Of a DNA stretch of 48,241 bases, positions 8,121 through 16,503 are shown piece by piece; position 1 is the first letter of the stretch, and every line of letters starts with the position of its first letter. This DNA is from an uncultured Flavobacteriales bacterium (GTDB taxonomy: Bacteria; Bacteroidota; Bacteroidia; Flavobacteriales; Crocinitomicaceae). A model generated the notes under the pieces. That model saw only the letters and a list, made by a program, of their open reading frames with translations. It was not told the DNA's origin and did no database searches. Location of the stretch: the NCBI GenBank assembly GCA_946480815.1, contig CAMLLB010000028.1, forward strand, positions 1 to 48,241, read 5' to 3'. The position numbers were made by a program, and so were the translations under genes.

Positions 8121-9536
8121 TTAGAAGTCAAAACACAGGCTAAGAGGAATCACCAATTCATCCATTTTTCGTGAAAAAGATTTTTTTAAATAAAATTGTT
8201 TACTGAAAAAAGGTGCCAATCCCAAAGAAATATGATGGTTCAAACGGAAATTAAACAACAATCCGGCTCCCGGTTGCAAATAACTGAAATTCTCCGATTG
8301 AGGCTGTTCAATCTCCAGCATCCGCATTTCTTTGAGCTTGAGTGACGAATGTAAATTACAGGATAATCGCAGATCAGCCGCTGCAGAAAACTTCCCGATT
8401 TTCAAAAATTCAACTTGAGTCCCTATTGAAATGGATGTTGATCGCAATTGATAGCGGCTGGTAACGTCTTTTGCGAGGAAACAACTGTTTGCCCCGTCAT
8501 CGTGGATATTGGCCAACGGAACTTTTTCGTTGTTTACAATATAAGTGAAGTAATCTGCTTGCGTGATAGCCACATCGTAAGTGAATTGCGTTTGTTTTTG
8601 GTTGAATGCAAGTCCGGCATAAATCCGGAAACGCGGACTCACTTTGAAATGAGCTTGTAACCCCAATTCAACCCCGGAAGAAGTAAAGGTCCGTTTACTC
8701 AGTTGTCCGGAAGTGAAATAATCTTTGAAAACTGCTGAATGATAGAGTGATGGCCCGCCAAAGACCCCGATCGAGACACAGGACGAAGGTAGTTGTTTTG
8801 ACTTATCATCCGGGATCTTCGGAAAATCCCTTTGGATTAATTCCAGGATTTCTGAATAGCTTAGATCTTTCTCTTGTAGGATTTCGTTTTTTGACTCAGT
8901 ATCGTTGGTCTTTAATTGTTTGTCTTCGCTTTCAGAAGCCAGCGCCTGTTTCTCGTTTTTCACCTGCGTAGCTTGTGTGATGGTTAAAGTTGCAGGTGAT
9001 GTGTGATCAGCTGAAGATGGCATTGAATAAAGGATTCCCTTTTTGGTAATCACATTTTTCATTCGTGTAAATGAACCCGATTTGATCCGGTTTTTTGATG
9101 CAGAGTAGGTGGTTTTTTGGGTTGATCTTAGGTTTTTACGGGAACCATTGGAAATGGACGATTTTCGTTTAATGGTTGTAAATTTGCAATATTGCGAACC
9201 GTCCTGTGTTTTAGAGGAATTCGAGGCAAAAAAATGATCCGGTTTTTTCAATTTTTCCTCTGCTGAAACAGGAGTTTTTGTTCCTTTTGAAATGGTATAC
9301 GGAGGAACCGTTTTGTGCGAATATGCGTTTGAATCGGAAAACCCGATACCGACAAAAGCCCCGATCAGCAGCAATCCCAATCCGCCGAAAAACCACCAGA
9401 AAAAACCGCGTCGCTTCTTTTTGGGAAAAAGTTCTTCCTCGATCCGGTCCCAAACAAAATCAGGGACTTGTGTTGTTCCTTCCAACAAGTTGTCTTTCAG
9501 AACCTGGTCCAATTGTTTCTGTTCACTGTTTTTCAT
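8121..9536 (-). CDS. Putative anti-sigma partner: inner-membrane helix plus outer-membrane barrel
   Basis: The 471-residue protein starts with a short charged cytoplasmic part (1-40, ending in Pro-Lys-Lys-Lys-Arg-Arg). One transmembrane helix follows (about 44-65), then a Ser/Thr/Lys-rich linker (about 70-240). The C-terminal 220 residues (about 250-471) show alternating strands ending in Phe-Asp-Phe, like PorT-type outer-membrane barrels. Its start overlaps the sigma-factor stop as ATGA, so the two are translationally coupled. That coupling and the topology suggest it controls the sigma factor across the envelope. I see no zinc-binding anti-sigma motif, so the anti-sigma role is inference. 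Confidence 0.75.
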   Translation of the reverse strand: MKNSEQKQLDQVLKDNLLEGTTQVPDFVWDRIEEELFPKKKRRGFFWWFFGGLGLLLIGAFVGIGFSDSNAYSHKTVPPYTISKGTKTPVSAEEKLKKPDHFFASNSSKTQDGSQYCKFTTIKRKSSISNGSRKNLRSTQKTTYSASKNRIKSGSFTRMKNVITKKGILYSMPSSADHTSPATLTITQATQVKNEKQALASESEDKQLKTNDTESKNEILQEKDLSYSEILELIQRDFPKIPDDKSKQLPSSCVSIGVFGGPSLYHSAVFKDYFTSGQLSKRTFTSSGVELGLQAHFKVSPRFRIYAGLAFNQKQTQFTYDVAITQADYFTYIVNNEKVPLANIHDDGANSCFLAKDVTSRYQLRSTSISIGTQVEFLKIGKFSAAADLRLSCNLHSSLKLKEMRMLEIEQPQSENFSYLQPGAGLLFNFRLNHHISLGLAPFFSKQFYLKKSFSRKMDELVIPLSLCFDF

Positions 9537-10075
9537 AACTGTTCCAGTTTAAGTTTCAATGCGGCTTTTGCCCGGGTAAGCTGCGAACGGGAAGTGCTTT
9601 CCGTAATATTCAATAATTCACTGATCTCTTTGTGAGAGTAATCTTCGAGTATAAAAAGATTGATAATTGTCCGGTATCCGTCCGGAAGTTCTTTCAAGGC
9701 ACGTAAGAGATTGATCTCCGTTTCCTCCTTTTGTAGGTAATCATCTTCTTCCGAAACCGGTTGAACTGCTTCAATGTCCACTCTTCCCGATTCAAACAGG
9801 CTCTTATCGATCCGTAATTTGGCCAGGCAATGATTGATGGCAATTCGCCGGGTCCAACCTTCAAAACTTCCCTCCCCATGGAAGGAATCTATTTTTCGAT
9901 AGATAGTCACAAAGGTTTCCTGTAAGGCATCCTGCGCATCCGCATCATTTTTCAAGTAGCGGAGACAAACGTAGTAAAGTTTAGGTGAAAGCGTTTTATA
10001 GATCGCATGGAATGCTTCGGGATCATGAGAATCCCGGAACACATCGATGGCCATATGGACAGAACTGAATTTCAA
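9533..10075 (-). CDS. ECF-type RNA polymerase sigma factor
   Basis: The 180-residue protein has sigma-70 region 2 (about residues 25-92, with Asp-Ala-Gln-Asp-Ala-Leu-Gln-Glu-Thr-Phe in 2.2) and region 4.2 at the C terminus (Tyr-Ser-His-Lys-Glu-Ile-Ser-Glu-Leu-Leu helix-turn-helix). Regions 1 and 3 are absent, as in ECF sigma factors. It would direct RNA polymerase to a stress or envelope regulon. It is followed, with a 4-base overlap, by its likely membrane regulator. The start could instead be Met8. The hairpin before it belongs to the upstream lipoprotein gene, so the sigma gene probably has its own promoter in the 65-base gap. Confidence 0.93.
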   Translation of the reverse strand: MKFSSVHMAIDVFRDSHDPEAFHAIYKTLSPKLYYVCLRYLKNDADAQDALQETFVTIYRKIDSFHGEGSFEGWTRRIAINHCLAKLRIDKSLFESGRVDIEAVQPVSEEDDYLQKEETEINLLRALKELPDGYRTIINLFILEDYSHKEISELLNITESTSRSQLTRAKAALKLKLEQL

Positions 10076-10088
10076 TAGGAAAAGTAAA

Positions 10089-10119
10089 AGGGGAGATCCA
10101 CTGTGGCAGACCCTCCCCT
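10089..10119 (-). terminator. Terminator hairpin of the 10141-10782 lipoprotein gene
   Basis: On the minus strand AGGGGAG and CTCCCCT form a 7-bp outer stem with a small inner CCAC/GTGG stem, followed by TTTACTTTT. It lies between the lipoprotein stop codon and the sigma-factor start, so these two genes are probably separate transcription units. Confidence 0.65.
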
Positions 10120-10140
10120 GGTTGAGTTTAAAAAGGGTTG

Positions 10141-10782
10141 TTATTCATGCGCTACACACATGCTGCGTAATTCAGATTCGAACAAATTTGCACCGATCGT
10201 CACCGTTTCAAATTCTGGTCCGTGAATAATAATGGAGTCGACTACACCTGTGAACGTTGATCCAGGAGTTTGAGACATCCAAACCTCTCCCGGTTGGAAA
10301 TAGTGTTCCACCGTGTAACCATAAGGATTTAAGAAATAATTCAGGGAATCGGGGACCGTAGAGATCAGTGGGGTTCCTGGAAATTGTACGTTTACCAATG
10401 ACGGAGAAGGGTTTGTATTGTTTGGAAAACGCCCATGAACAAAGGTAATTTTGTTGGATACGCATGCGAGCATATTTGCACTATTGAATGCAATGGAGAC
10501 ACCTCCCTGATATCCATAAAATCCGGTTGGTGTTTTGGCTATCATAGGATTTGGGCCAACCAGTTGTCCGTTTATCAGGAAGGCAACCTGTTGCGCATAA
10601 TTCGTAGGAACGATGAGACCGTTGCTATCCAATTCCAGCGTTTCTCCAAAGCAGAAGGAACAAGGTTGGTCTTCCGTGGGGCAGTTGTTAATGGGTGTAG
10701 TTGGGTTTTGCTTTTTACAGGCAATGGCTAACAAAAGAACCATAGCTGATGCAGCAAGCGGGGTTAAAAGTGTTGTTTTCAT
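10141..10782 (-). CDS. Predicted lipoprotein, unknown function
   Basis: The 213-residue protein has a lipoprotein signal peptide with lipobox Leu-Ala-Ile-Ala-Cys22. Two Cys clusters follow: Cys34, then Cys41 and Cys44 in Pro-Cys-Ser-Phe-Cys-Phe, plus later single Cys. The mature part is beta-rich with many Gly, Asn and Pro, as in extracellular domains. I do not recognise a family. It lies upstream of the sigma factor on the same strand but a terminator separates them. Confidence 0.75.
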   Translation of the reverse strand: MKTTLLTPLAASAMVLLLAIACKKQNPTTPINNCPTEDQPCSFCFGETLELDSNGLIVPTNYAQQVAFLINGQLVGPNPMIAKTPTGFYGYQGGVSIAFNSANMLACVSNKITFVHGRFPNNTNPSPSLVNVQFPGTPLISTVPDSLNYFLNPYGYTVEHYFQPGEVWMSQTPGSTFTGVVDSIIIHGPEFETVTIGANLFESELRSMCVAHE

Positions 10783-11027
10783 ATTTGTATTTTAAGGTGT
10801 TCTCTTAGTAGAGAAACAAAACCTGATTTCGCTGCATGGGAAAGAAACTTTTTTGAAAAACACCGAAATAGGAGGTTTTCACCTGGTAATATGACGTAGA
10901 GAATGGAGGGAAAGGTGCGTGGGAAGTTAAGAGCGATTGATTACTTTCTTAAAACCATCCTTTTGAGTTAATACTCATTCCGAAATTAATAATCTCTTCT
11001 GGCACCAAATTTGCCCGCCCTCTTCCC

Positions 11028-11498
11028 ATGAAAACAGCCCTTCTTTTACTCATGCTCGTTCAAGCTCCGCTGCTCTTTGCACAGTTCAACTGCAAAACTG
11101 TGAAGCAATCCGATGGTTTAAAAGTGAAGAAATGTTTCCACCAAAACGGGAAAGTTTCCATTGTTGAAACCTGGGATATTTACGAACGAAACGGAAATCT
11201 CAAAGGGTTCAATAACCAGGGAAAGGAATTGTTCTCATACAACTTAAGGCATGTTGGCGGACATGCTTCCGTTCAATTAACCTGGTTCAAAAACGGGCAG
11301 GTGAAAAGCATTTCCTACAGCGATGCTCCGGATGGCGGGATTCAATACTATCATTCTACCCGGCAGTTTGATGAGGTCGGAAATCAAGTTTCTTTCACCG
11401 AAGACAGCTATGATGACAAATTGAAATTGGAGGTTCCCGTTCGGGATACAACAAAGCCTCGAAAACCGGTGGTGGAAATTAACCGGGTGCTGGAGTAA
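11028..11498 (+). CDS. Small secreted protein with MORN-like repeats
   Basis: The 156-residue protein has a signal peptide (residues 1-18, cleaved after Phe-Ala-Gln or nearby). It then has beta-hairpin repeats of the type Asn-Gly-(Lys/Gln)-Val-(Ser/Lys)-x-(Val/Ile), at about residues 38-46, 56-62 and 87-95, resembling the MORN_2 repeats of YwqK-type proteins. The C-terminal 20 residues are basic and Pro-rich. It should be periplasmic or surface exposed. Function unknown. It stands alone, about 245 bases from the divergent lipoprotein gene. Confidence 0.7.
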   Translation: MKTALLLLMLVQAPLLFAQFNCKTVKQSDGLKVKKCFHQNGKVSIVETWDIYERNGNLKGFNNQGKELFSYNLRHVGGHASVQLTWFKNGQVKSISYSDAPDGGIQYYHSTRQFDEVGNQVSFTEDSYDDKLKLEVPVRDTTKPRKPVVEINRVLE

Positions 11499-11931
11499 AA
11501 GAGAAAAGAACTAATTTGGAATTCGTAATTCTCAGAAGTGTAACATCCAAAAAGAAATCAAAACCATTCAAATTGACTACTTCACAGGTCAAGTATAGAT
11601 AGAGTACGGGTAGAGCATAGGTAGAGCATAGATAGAGTATGAAAGTGTTATATGTTTAACACGCAATGTTTAGGAACTTTCAGTCAAATTGCTGCCAATT
11701 TCGGCCACATTTTAAGTCTTAAGATCTTGATGTCCTGATATCCTGCAGTCTAAAAAATAACCAAAAGTGTAACCTCCTTTCAATTTTTAAATCTTTAGTT
11801 ACGTGAAGCAAGACGAAAGCTGTTGACCAATGCCATAATTCGTAATTATTTTAATCCCATTTTAATCCGGGATAAGACCATTTTTCCTAATTTTAGGAAT
11901 ATCACAACGGGTAGACCATAAAACCAGTTTC
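11499..11931. other. Intergenic region with short repeats
   Basis: These 433 bases hold no gene. They contain an 11-bp tandem repeat (separate entry), two copies of AGTGTAAC followed by C-rich sequence (near 11536 and 11766), and the palindrome TTCCTA-ATTT-TAGGAA at 11884-11899, 33 bases before the antiporter start, which could be an operator. Confidence 0.5.
11590..11644. repeat. Degenerate 11-bp tandem repeat
   Basis: Five consecutive 11-base units resemble AGAGCATAGGT: 11590, 11601, 11612, 11623 and 11634. The middle units differ by one to three bases; the outer two are more diverged. The period equals about one turn of DNA, so repeated protein sites on one face of the helix are conceivable. 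No known binding motif is recognised. Confidence 0.75.
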
Positions 11932-14160
11932 ATGGGGAACGTTCCGGAATTAATTATTGATTTGGCACTCATTTTAGGTGCTGCTGCCGTCATGACCATC
12001 ATTTTTAAGATGTTACGTCAACCGGTTGTTTTGGGATATATTATTGCCGGAGTATTGGTAGGCCCGTATTTCAACTTTTTTCCTACCGTTGTGGAATCAG
12101 AAGGCATCAAAACCTGGGCGGAAATCGGGGTGATTTTCCTGCTTTTCGGTTTGGGACTCGAATTCAGTTTCAAGAAATTGCTCAAAGTGGGGAATGCTGC
12201 TGTCATTACCTCGCTCATGGGAGTGGGGATGACTTTTCTAATCGGCTACAACGTTGGGGTGATCCTGGGCTGGAATATGATGGACAGTTTGTTCATGGGT
12301 GGAATTCTCAGCATAGCCTCCACGACCATTATTTTCCGTGCCTTTGACGAATTGGGAGTGAAAAGCCAGAAATTTGCCGGGATTGTATTGGGTGCCCTTA
12401 TCATCGAAGACCTGGTGGCAGTGGTGTTAATGGTGATTTTATCTACTGTTTCGATCAGTCGTTCTTTCCATGGATTGGACATGATCTATTCCATCGGTAA
12501 ACTGATCTTCTTCCTCGTATTGTGGTTCGTTTCGGGGATTTTCTTCCTGCCCACGATCTTCAAAACCTTAAAAAAATACCTGAACGATGAAACCTTATTG
12601 GTACTTTCCTTAGCACTTTGTTTCCTCATGGTCGTGCTTTCTTCCGAAGCGGGGTTTTCACCTGCGCTGGGAGCATTTATCATGGGATCCATTTTAGCAG
12701 AAACGCCCAAAGTGGAAAAGATCGAGCACCTGGTGCAGTCAGTAAAGAACCTCTTCGGAGCGATTTTCTTCGTTTCGGTGGGAATGCTTCTCGATCCGGA
12801 TATGTTAGTCCAATATGCACTTCCGATTGCGATTTCAACTATTGTGCTTTTAATTGGAAAACCCATTTTCGCCACTATCGGTGCACTATTTGCCGGCCAG
12901 CCGATCAAAGTAGCTGTTCAGACCGGGATGAGTTTATCCCAGATCGGTGAATTCTCCTTTATTATTGCAACGCTTGGAGTGACATTAAATGTTACCAGTG
13001 ATTTCCTCTACCCGGTTGCGGTTGCGGTATCTGTCATTACGACTTTCACAACACCTTATATGATTGGCTTTTCGGGAAGAATGTCGGATTGGGTGACCCT
13101 GAAAATGCCCGTGAAATGGAAAAATCGCTTGTATAAATACAGCCAGGGGACCCAACAGATCACCGAAGCCAGCGATTGGAAAAAACTGCTCCGTTTTTAC
13201 CTGATCAACACGGTGATCTTTTCAGTGATCATTATCAGTATCATCTTATTGGCCGACCGTTTCCTGGCACCGTTTTTCGATGAAAGTGAATGGAAGGATT
13301 TATTCATAGTTTCCCTTACGCTATTAATAATCGCACCGTTTTTATATGCGCTTGCTTTCAGAAGAGGACCTTCTCAAACCTATGCAAGTATCTGGACCAG
13401 GCCACTTTACCGTGGACCACTTTTAGCCTTAATTATTTCGCGTATCGCATTGGCTATTTTCTTCGTAGGATTTGTCTTTGCGAAATATTATTCTCCGCTT
13501 ATTGCGTTTGTAGGCGTATTGGTGAGCACCTTGTTCTTCATTACGCAAAGACACCGGATCAAACGGTTTTATGGTCGCATTGAAACCCGCTTTTTGCTCA
13601 ACCTGCATGATCGCGAACGTGCTCAGAAAGAGAAACAATACCTCGCGCCATGGGATTCGCATTTAACGACGTTTACGCTGGATGGACGCTCACCCATTAT
13701 TGGTCAGCCCTTAAGTGCAATGAAACTGCGCGAAACATTCGGGATTAACATTGTAATTATTGAACGCGGAGACCAAACCATTAATATTCCGCGACAGGAA
13801 AATGTATTGTATCCCAATGATGTCATTTCGGTCATCGGAACGGATGAACAGCTGACAGCATTTAAAAATTACATTACCACTTCGGAAGCAAAAATCGAGT
13901 CGAAAGCCGATTCTTCCCAGGTTGGATTGCATTCCTTCTCCATTCCGGAAGATTCGAACCTGATCGGTCAAACGATGCGCCATTCCCGGATGCGCGAAAT
14001 GTGTCATGGAATTGTTGTCGGACTGGAGCGCGATGACAACCGGATCGTCAACCCGGACCCTGATATGGCTTTTGAAGCAGATGATGTGATCTGGATCGTA
14101 GGTTCAAACAAGCGGATCCGGATTTATTTGCGGGATATCCTGGAGGCAAAATCAATCTAA
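11932..14160 (+). CDS. CPA2-family monovalent cation/proton antiporter with RCK_C domains
   Basis: The 742-residue inner-membrane protein has a Na_H_Exchanger domain (about residues 1-385, 11-12 helices) with family-typical features such as Leu-Leu-Phe-Gly-Leu-Gly-Leu-Glu-Phe, Glu-Asp in helix 5, and the conserved late Gly-Glu-Phe-Ser-Phe. A second, smaller membrane block follows (about 420-545). Then come two cytoplasmic RCK_C (TrkA_C) domains at about 577-650 and 667-740. There is no TrkA_N nucleotide-binding domain, unlike E. coli KefB/KefC. It should exchange K+ or Na+ for protons, gated by a ligand on the RCK_C domains. It is a single-gene unit. Confidence 0.92.
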   Translation: MGNVPELIIDLALILGAAAVMTIIFKMLRQPVVLGYIIAGVLVGPYFNFFPTVVESEGIKTWAEIGVIFLLFGLGLEFSFKKLLKVGNAAVITSLMGVGMTFLIGYNVGVILGWNMMDSLFMGGILSIASTTIIFRAFDELGVKSQKFAGIVLGALIIEDLVAVVLMVILSTVSISRSFHGLDMIYSIGKLIFFLVLWFVSGIFFLPTIFKTLKKYLNDETLLVLSLALCFLMVVLSSEAGFSPALGAFIMGSILAETPKVEKIEHLVQSVKNLFGAIFFVSVGMLLDPDMLVQYALPIAISTIVLLIGKPIFATIGALFAGQPIKVAVQTGMSLSQIGEFSFIIATLGVTLNVTSDFLYPVAVAVSVITTFTTPYMIGFSGRMSDWVTLKMPVKWKNRLYKYSQGTQQITEASDWKKLLRFYLINTVIFSVIIISIILLADRFLAPFFDESEWKDLFIVSLTLLIIAPFLYALAFRRGPSQTYASIWTRPLYRGPLLALIISRIALAIFFVGFVFAKYYSPLIAFVGVLVSTLFFITQRHRIKRFYGRIETRFLLNLHDRERAQKEKQYLAPWDSHLTTFTLDGRSPIIGQPLSAMKLRETFGINIVIIERGDQTINIPRQENVLYPNDVISVIGTDEQLTAFKNYITTSEAKIESKADSSQVGLHSFSIPEDSNLIGQTMRHSRMREMCHGIVVGLERDDNRIVNPDPDMAFEADDVIWIVGSNKRIRIYLRDILEAKSI

Positions 14161-14167
14161 AGGTTTT

Positions 14168-14201
14168 TCCTCCCCCTTGGTCCCCTTCCAAAGGGGGAGG
14201 A
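14168..14201. terminator. Terminator-like hairpin between convergent genes
   Basis: An 11-bp perfect stem (TCCTCCCCCTT/AAGGGGGAGGA) with a 12-base loop lies in the 64-base gap between the antiporter and the convergent oxidoreductase. T-rich sequence precedes it on the plus strand, so on the minus strand the hairpin is followed by AAAAA read as T on the transcript of the oxidoreductase only in part; strength is uncertain. Confidence 0.55.
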
Positions 14202-14224
14202 CTTGCATTATTTACTTGAAAGAT

Positions 14225-15259
14225 TCATTGAACAAACCGATCAATATGCGACTCCTTGTTAATCTCCGTTCCATTCAGTAAGTGATTTACCAATTCATGC
14301 ATCAACAATGGGGCAAGCATATATCCTTTCGTACCCAAGCCGTTTGCAATGACCATTTTCGGGAATTCGGGATGTTTTCCCAGTAAAGGCCTTCTGTCCG
14401 GAACAGTTGGACGAACCCCGGCTTTGTGTTCCACAATCGTATAAGGCTCGGAAGTGATTGAGCTTAAATTAGCGGCGATCGTTTGTTTTCCTTCTTCCGT
14501 GGGAATCGTATTGTCCGTGTTCCAAACATAGGTTGACCCGACTTTAAATAACTGATTTCCTACTGGAAGTAGGAAACACTTGCGGTTCAGGGATTCAGCA
14601 GAATGGATTGTTTCCGATTGGATTGTGAGTACTTCACCCTTTGTCTGTTGCAGGGGAAGGTATGAAAAGAGCGGATTGTACTTCGCATCCTTTCCTTCGG
14701 CAAACACGATGTAATCATAAGAAACTCCTTTGTAAACAGCATGTTCGGCATCCAATTCGGCATGATTGAATGTTTCATTGGAAAATATTCCTTTCGACTG
14801 AAAATATTCCCTGTTTGCCTGCATAAACGCACCGGTATCAATGTAAGAAGCCTGTTTCACACGTGCGGTCCCGAAGGTATTTTGGTCCAATGGAAAATTC
14901 AGGTCTTCCTCCGTCAGTGTCTCCATGTAAGGAGCATATTCTGTCAGTACTTGCTTTTTTTTCCAGAAGTCCAGTTCTTGCTCTGATGCAAACAAACGGC
15001 GAATCACCAGCGGATGAAAAAATGAATGTGCGCTAAGTTCTTCCAATTCACAGTATTTATTATGTGCAAAAGGGATCAGTTCCGGACCACGCCAGCTCAG
15101 GGTCATTCGTCGGAAAACAAGCGGATTGATAATTCCGGCAGCAACAGCAGAAGAAACATTTTTACCGTTGTCAATAACATTCACACCACAACCCGCCTGA
15201 AGGAACTCGTGCGTTAAACAAATTCCGGCAACACCACATCCTACAACCAAGATTTTCAT
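14225..15259 (-). CDS. FAD-dependent oxidoreductase of the DAO (amino-acid/amine oxidase) family
   Basis: The 344-residue protein begins with a Rossmann strand and Gly7-Cys-Gly9-Val-Ala-Gly12, which binds the FAD ADP moiety, and has a C-terminal Asn-Gly-Leu-Gly-Thr-Lys-Gly FAD-contact segment. The middle resembles the substrate domain of DAO proteins such as the C-terminal half of MnmC. Its length fits a stand-alone DAO protein. Substrate cannot be told from sequence; there is no fused tRNA-methyltransferase domain and no signal peptide. The region before its start holds a repeat element rather than a clear promoter. Confidence 0.88.
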   Translation of the reverse strand: MKILVVGCGVAGICLTHEFLQAGCGVNVIDNGKNVSSAVAAGIINPLVFRRMTLSWRGPELIPFAHNKYCELEELSAHSFFHPLVIRRLFASEQELDFWKKKQVLTEYAPYMETLTEEDLNFPLDQNTFGTARVKQASYIDTGAFMQANREYFQSKGIFSNETFNHAELDAEHAVYKGVSYDYIVFAEGKDAKYNPLFSYLPLQQTKGEVLTIQSETIHSAESLNRKCFLLPVGNQLFKVGSTYVWNTDNTIPTEEGKQTIAANLSSITSEPYTIVEHKAGVRPTVPDRRPLLGKHPEFPKMVIANGLGTKGYMLAPLLMHELVNHLLNGTEINKESHIDRFVQ

Positions 15260-15282
15260 ACTGCAAAGGTGTTTAAAAGTTC

Positions 15283-15304
15283 ACACTTCGACTACGCTCA
15301 GTGT
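15283..15304 (-). repeat. Short palindromic repeat, GAGCGTAGTCGAAG core
   Basis: On the minus strand the core GAGCGTAGTCGAAG is flanked by ACACT and GTGT, giving short inverted arms. It is the smallest member of a family of four in this region and lies 24 bases upstream of the oxidoreductase start codon. Confidence 0.8.
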
Positions 15305-15322
15305 ACTTAAATTTAGTTTTTG

Positions 15323-15380
15323 AAGGTGACTGAATGCTTACGCAGGAGCTACAGCATAGGCGCAGCGTAGTCGAAGTCAC
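15323..15380 (+). repeat. 58-bp repeat, copy 1
   Basis: Identical over 58 bases to 16446-16503. The ends are inverted (AAGGTGACT ... AGTCACCTT in this copy), so the element can fold. It ends in GCGTAGTCGAAG, the core shared with the two short elements. Its right end overlaps the stop codon of the 15377-16303 gene. Confidence 0.95.
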
Positions 15381-16303
15381 CTTCTGAATTTCGTAAATGG
15401 AACAAAACGAGGCACTTTTCGCTGGTAGTTGATATAATCCGGGTATTTTTCAACAGAAAGCCCTTCTGAAAAGTCCGAACTACCTTTGAACAGGGTGATC
15501 AATAACAAACAGCCTCCCATCGACCAGTTGATCCATTCCCCGGTTGAAATTACACTGAAACCATAGAATAACAGCCAAATGGTTTGTTCCATGGCATAGT
15601 TCGGATGACGCACAATTCTCCACAAACCGGTGTCTACAAATCCTTTTGCAAAAGGTCCCAGGTTTTCTCCCGTCTTAATCCGGCGATGCTTTTCAGTTTG
15701 AAAATTATATTGCTGCTGGTCTGCAATAAACTCAACAACAATTGCAGCGATGATGGCACCGGCAATGATCCAGTCCCAGGTTTGAATACTTGCGGGGGCT
15801 GTATGGTACAAACCCGTCAGTATCGGAAGCGTGAACAAAAGGATCAATGTATTTTGGTAGGCGCAGATAAAAAACAGGTTAAATAACATCCAGACAAAGC
15901 GATTGTTGAATCCCGGTTTTTTCCGCAATACTGCCCAGCGGTAATCTTCTTCTCCCAACCAAAATTTCCATCGGTAAGCGCCCCTCCGGGAAAAATTATA
16001 GGTAAGACGCGCTCCCCAGATCGTTACAAGGATCGCCATCAAGAGCAAACGCGGTGCGAAATCTCCGGCATAAACCACATGCCAGACGTAGTAAATCGGC
16101 ATAATACTCCAGATTTTATCAATCTGAGAATTGTTTCGGGTAATCTCTCCCACCAGGAAACAAACACCGGTTACAATTGCCAAAACGATACCCATGTCAG
16201 TAAGAACTTCAGCTTGAAGCGCATTTAAAGGAGTTCCGAAATAGAACGACATCAAAGGCACAACTACCAGGGTCAACAAGAGGATAAGTATAGTAATTAA
16301 CAT
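15377..16303 (-). CDS. DUF1295 / steroid 5-alpha-reductase-like membrane protein
   Basis: The 308-residue protein has about eight hydrophobic segments. Its C-terminal part contains the family signature Gly-Leu-Trp-Arg-Ile-Val-Arg-His-Pro-Asn-Tyr-Ala-Met-Glu, followed by two helices and a final Pro-x-Tyr-x-x-Tyr. That signature is shared by DUF1295 proteins, steroid 5-alpha reductases and isoprenylcysteine methyltransferases, where it forms the cofactor site. An inner-membrane reductase or methyltransferase of a lipid is likely; substrate unknown. The stop codon TGA is inside repeat copy 1, whose arms lie immediately downstream. Confidence 0.87.
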   Translation of the reverse strand: MLITILILLLTLVVVPLMSFYFGTPLNALQAEVLTDMGIVLAIVTGVCFLVGEITRNNSQIDKIWSIMPIYYVWHVVYAGDFAPRLLLMAILVTIWGARLTYNFSRRGAYRWKFWLGEEDYRWAVLRKKPGFNNRFVWMLFNLFFICAYQNTLILLFTLPILTGLYHTAPASIQTWDWIIAGAIIAAIVVEFIADQQQYNFQTEKHRRIKTGENLGPFAKGFVDTGLWRIVRHPNYAMEQTIWLLFYGFSVISTGEWINWSMGGCLLLITLFKGSSDFSEGLSVEKYPDYINYQRKVPRFVPFTKFRR

Positions 16304-16390
16304 ACCTGAAAGGTAATGTTTAATTCAAAATGCAAAACGCAAAATGCAAAAAAGAACGATAGAAAAACGTGAAATTTTTGTGAGTGAAAA

Positions 16391-16414
16391 GAAACTGAGC
16401 GTAGTCGAAGTTTC
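16391..16414 (+). repeat. Short palindromic repeat, GAGCGTAGTCGAAG core
   Basis: GAAACT and AGTTTC arms flank the same GAGCGTAGTCGAAG-type core as at 15283. It lies between the DUF1295 gene and the 58-bp copy at 16446. The arms differ from those of the other short element, but remain complementary to each other. Confidence 0.8.
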
Positions 16415-16445
16415 CTTCTTCCGGAGTGAATCATAAAGAGTCGAT

Positions 16446-16503
16446 AAGGTGACTGAATGCTTACGCAGGAGCTACAGCATAGGCGCAGCGTAGTCGAAGT
16501 CAC
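16446..16503 (+). repeat. 58-bp repeat, copy 2
   Basis: Identical over 58 bases to 15323-15380. Here its right end overlaps the stop codon of the comF-like gene, the same relation to a minus-strand gene as copy 1. Confidence 0.95.

Noticed and set aside
16297..16503. 68-codon minus-strand frame between the DUF1295 and comF-like genes
   Set aside because: Consists mostly of repeat elements; no protein character.
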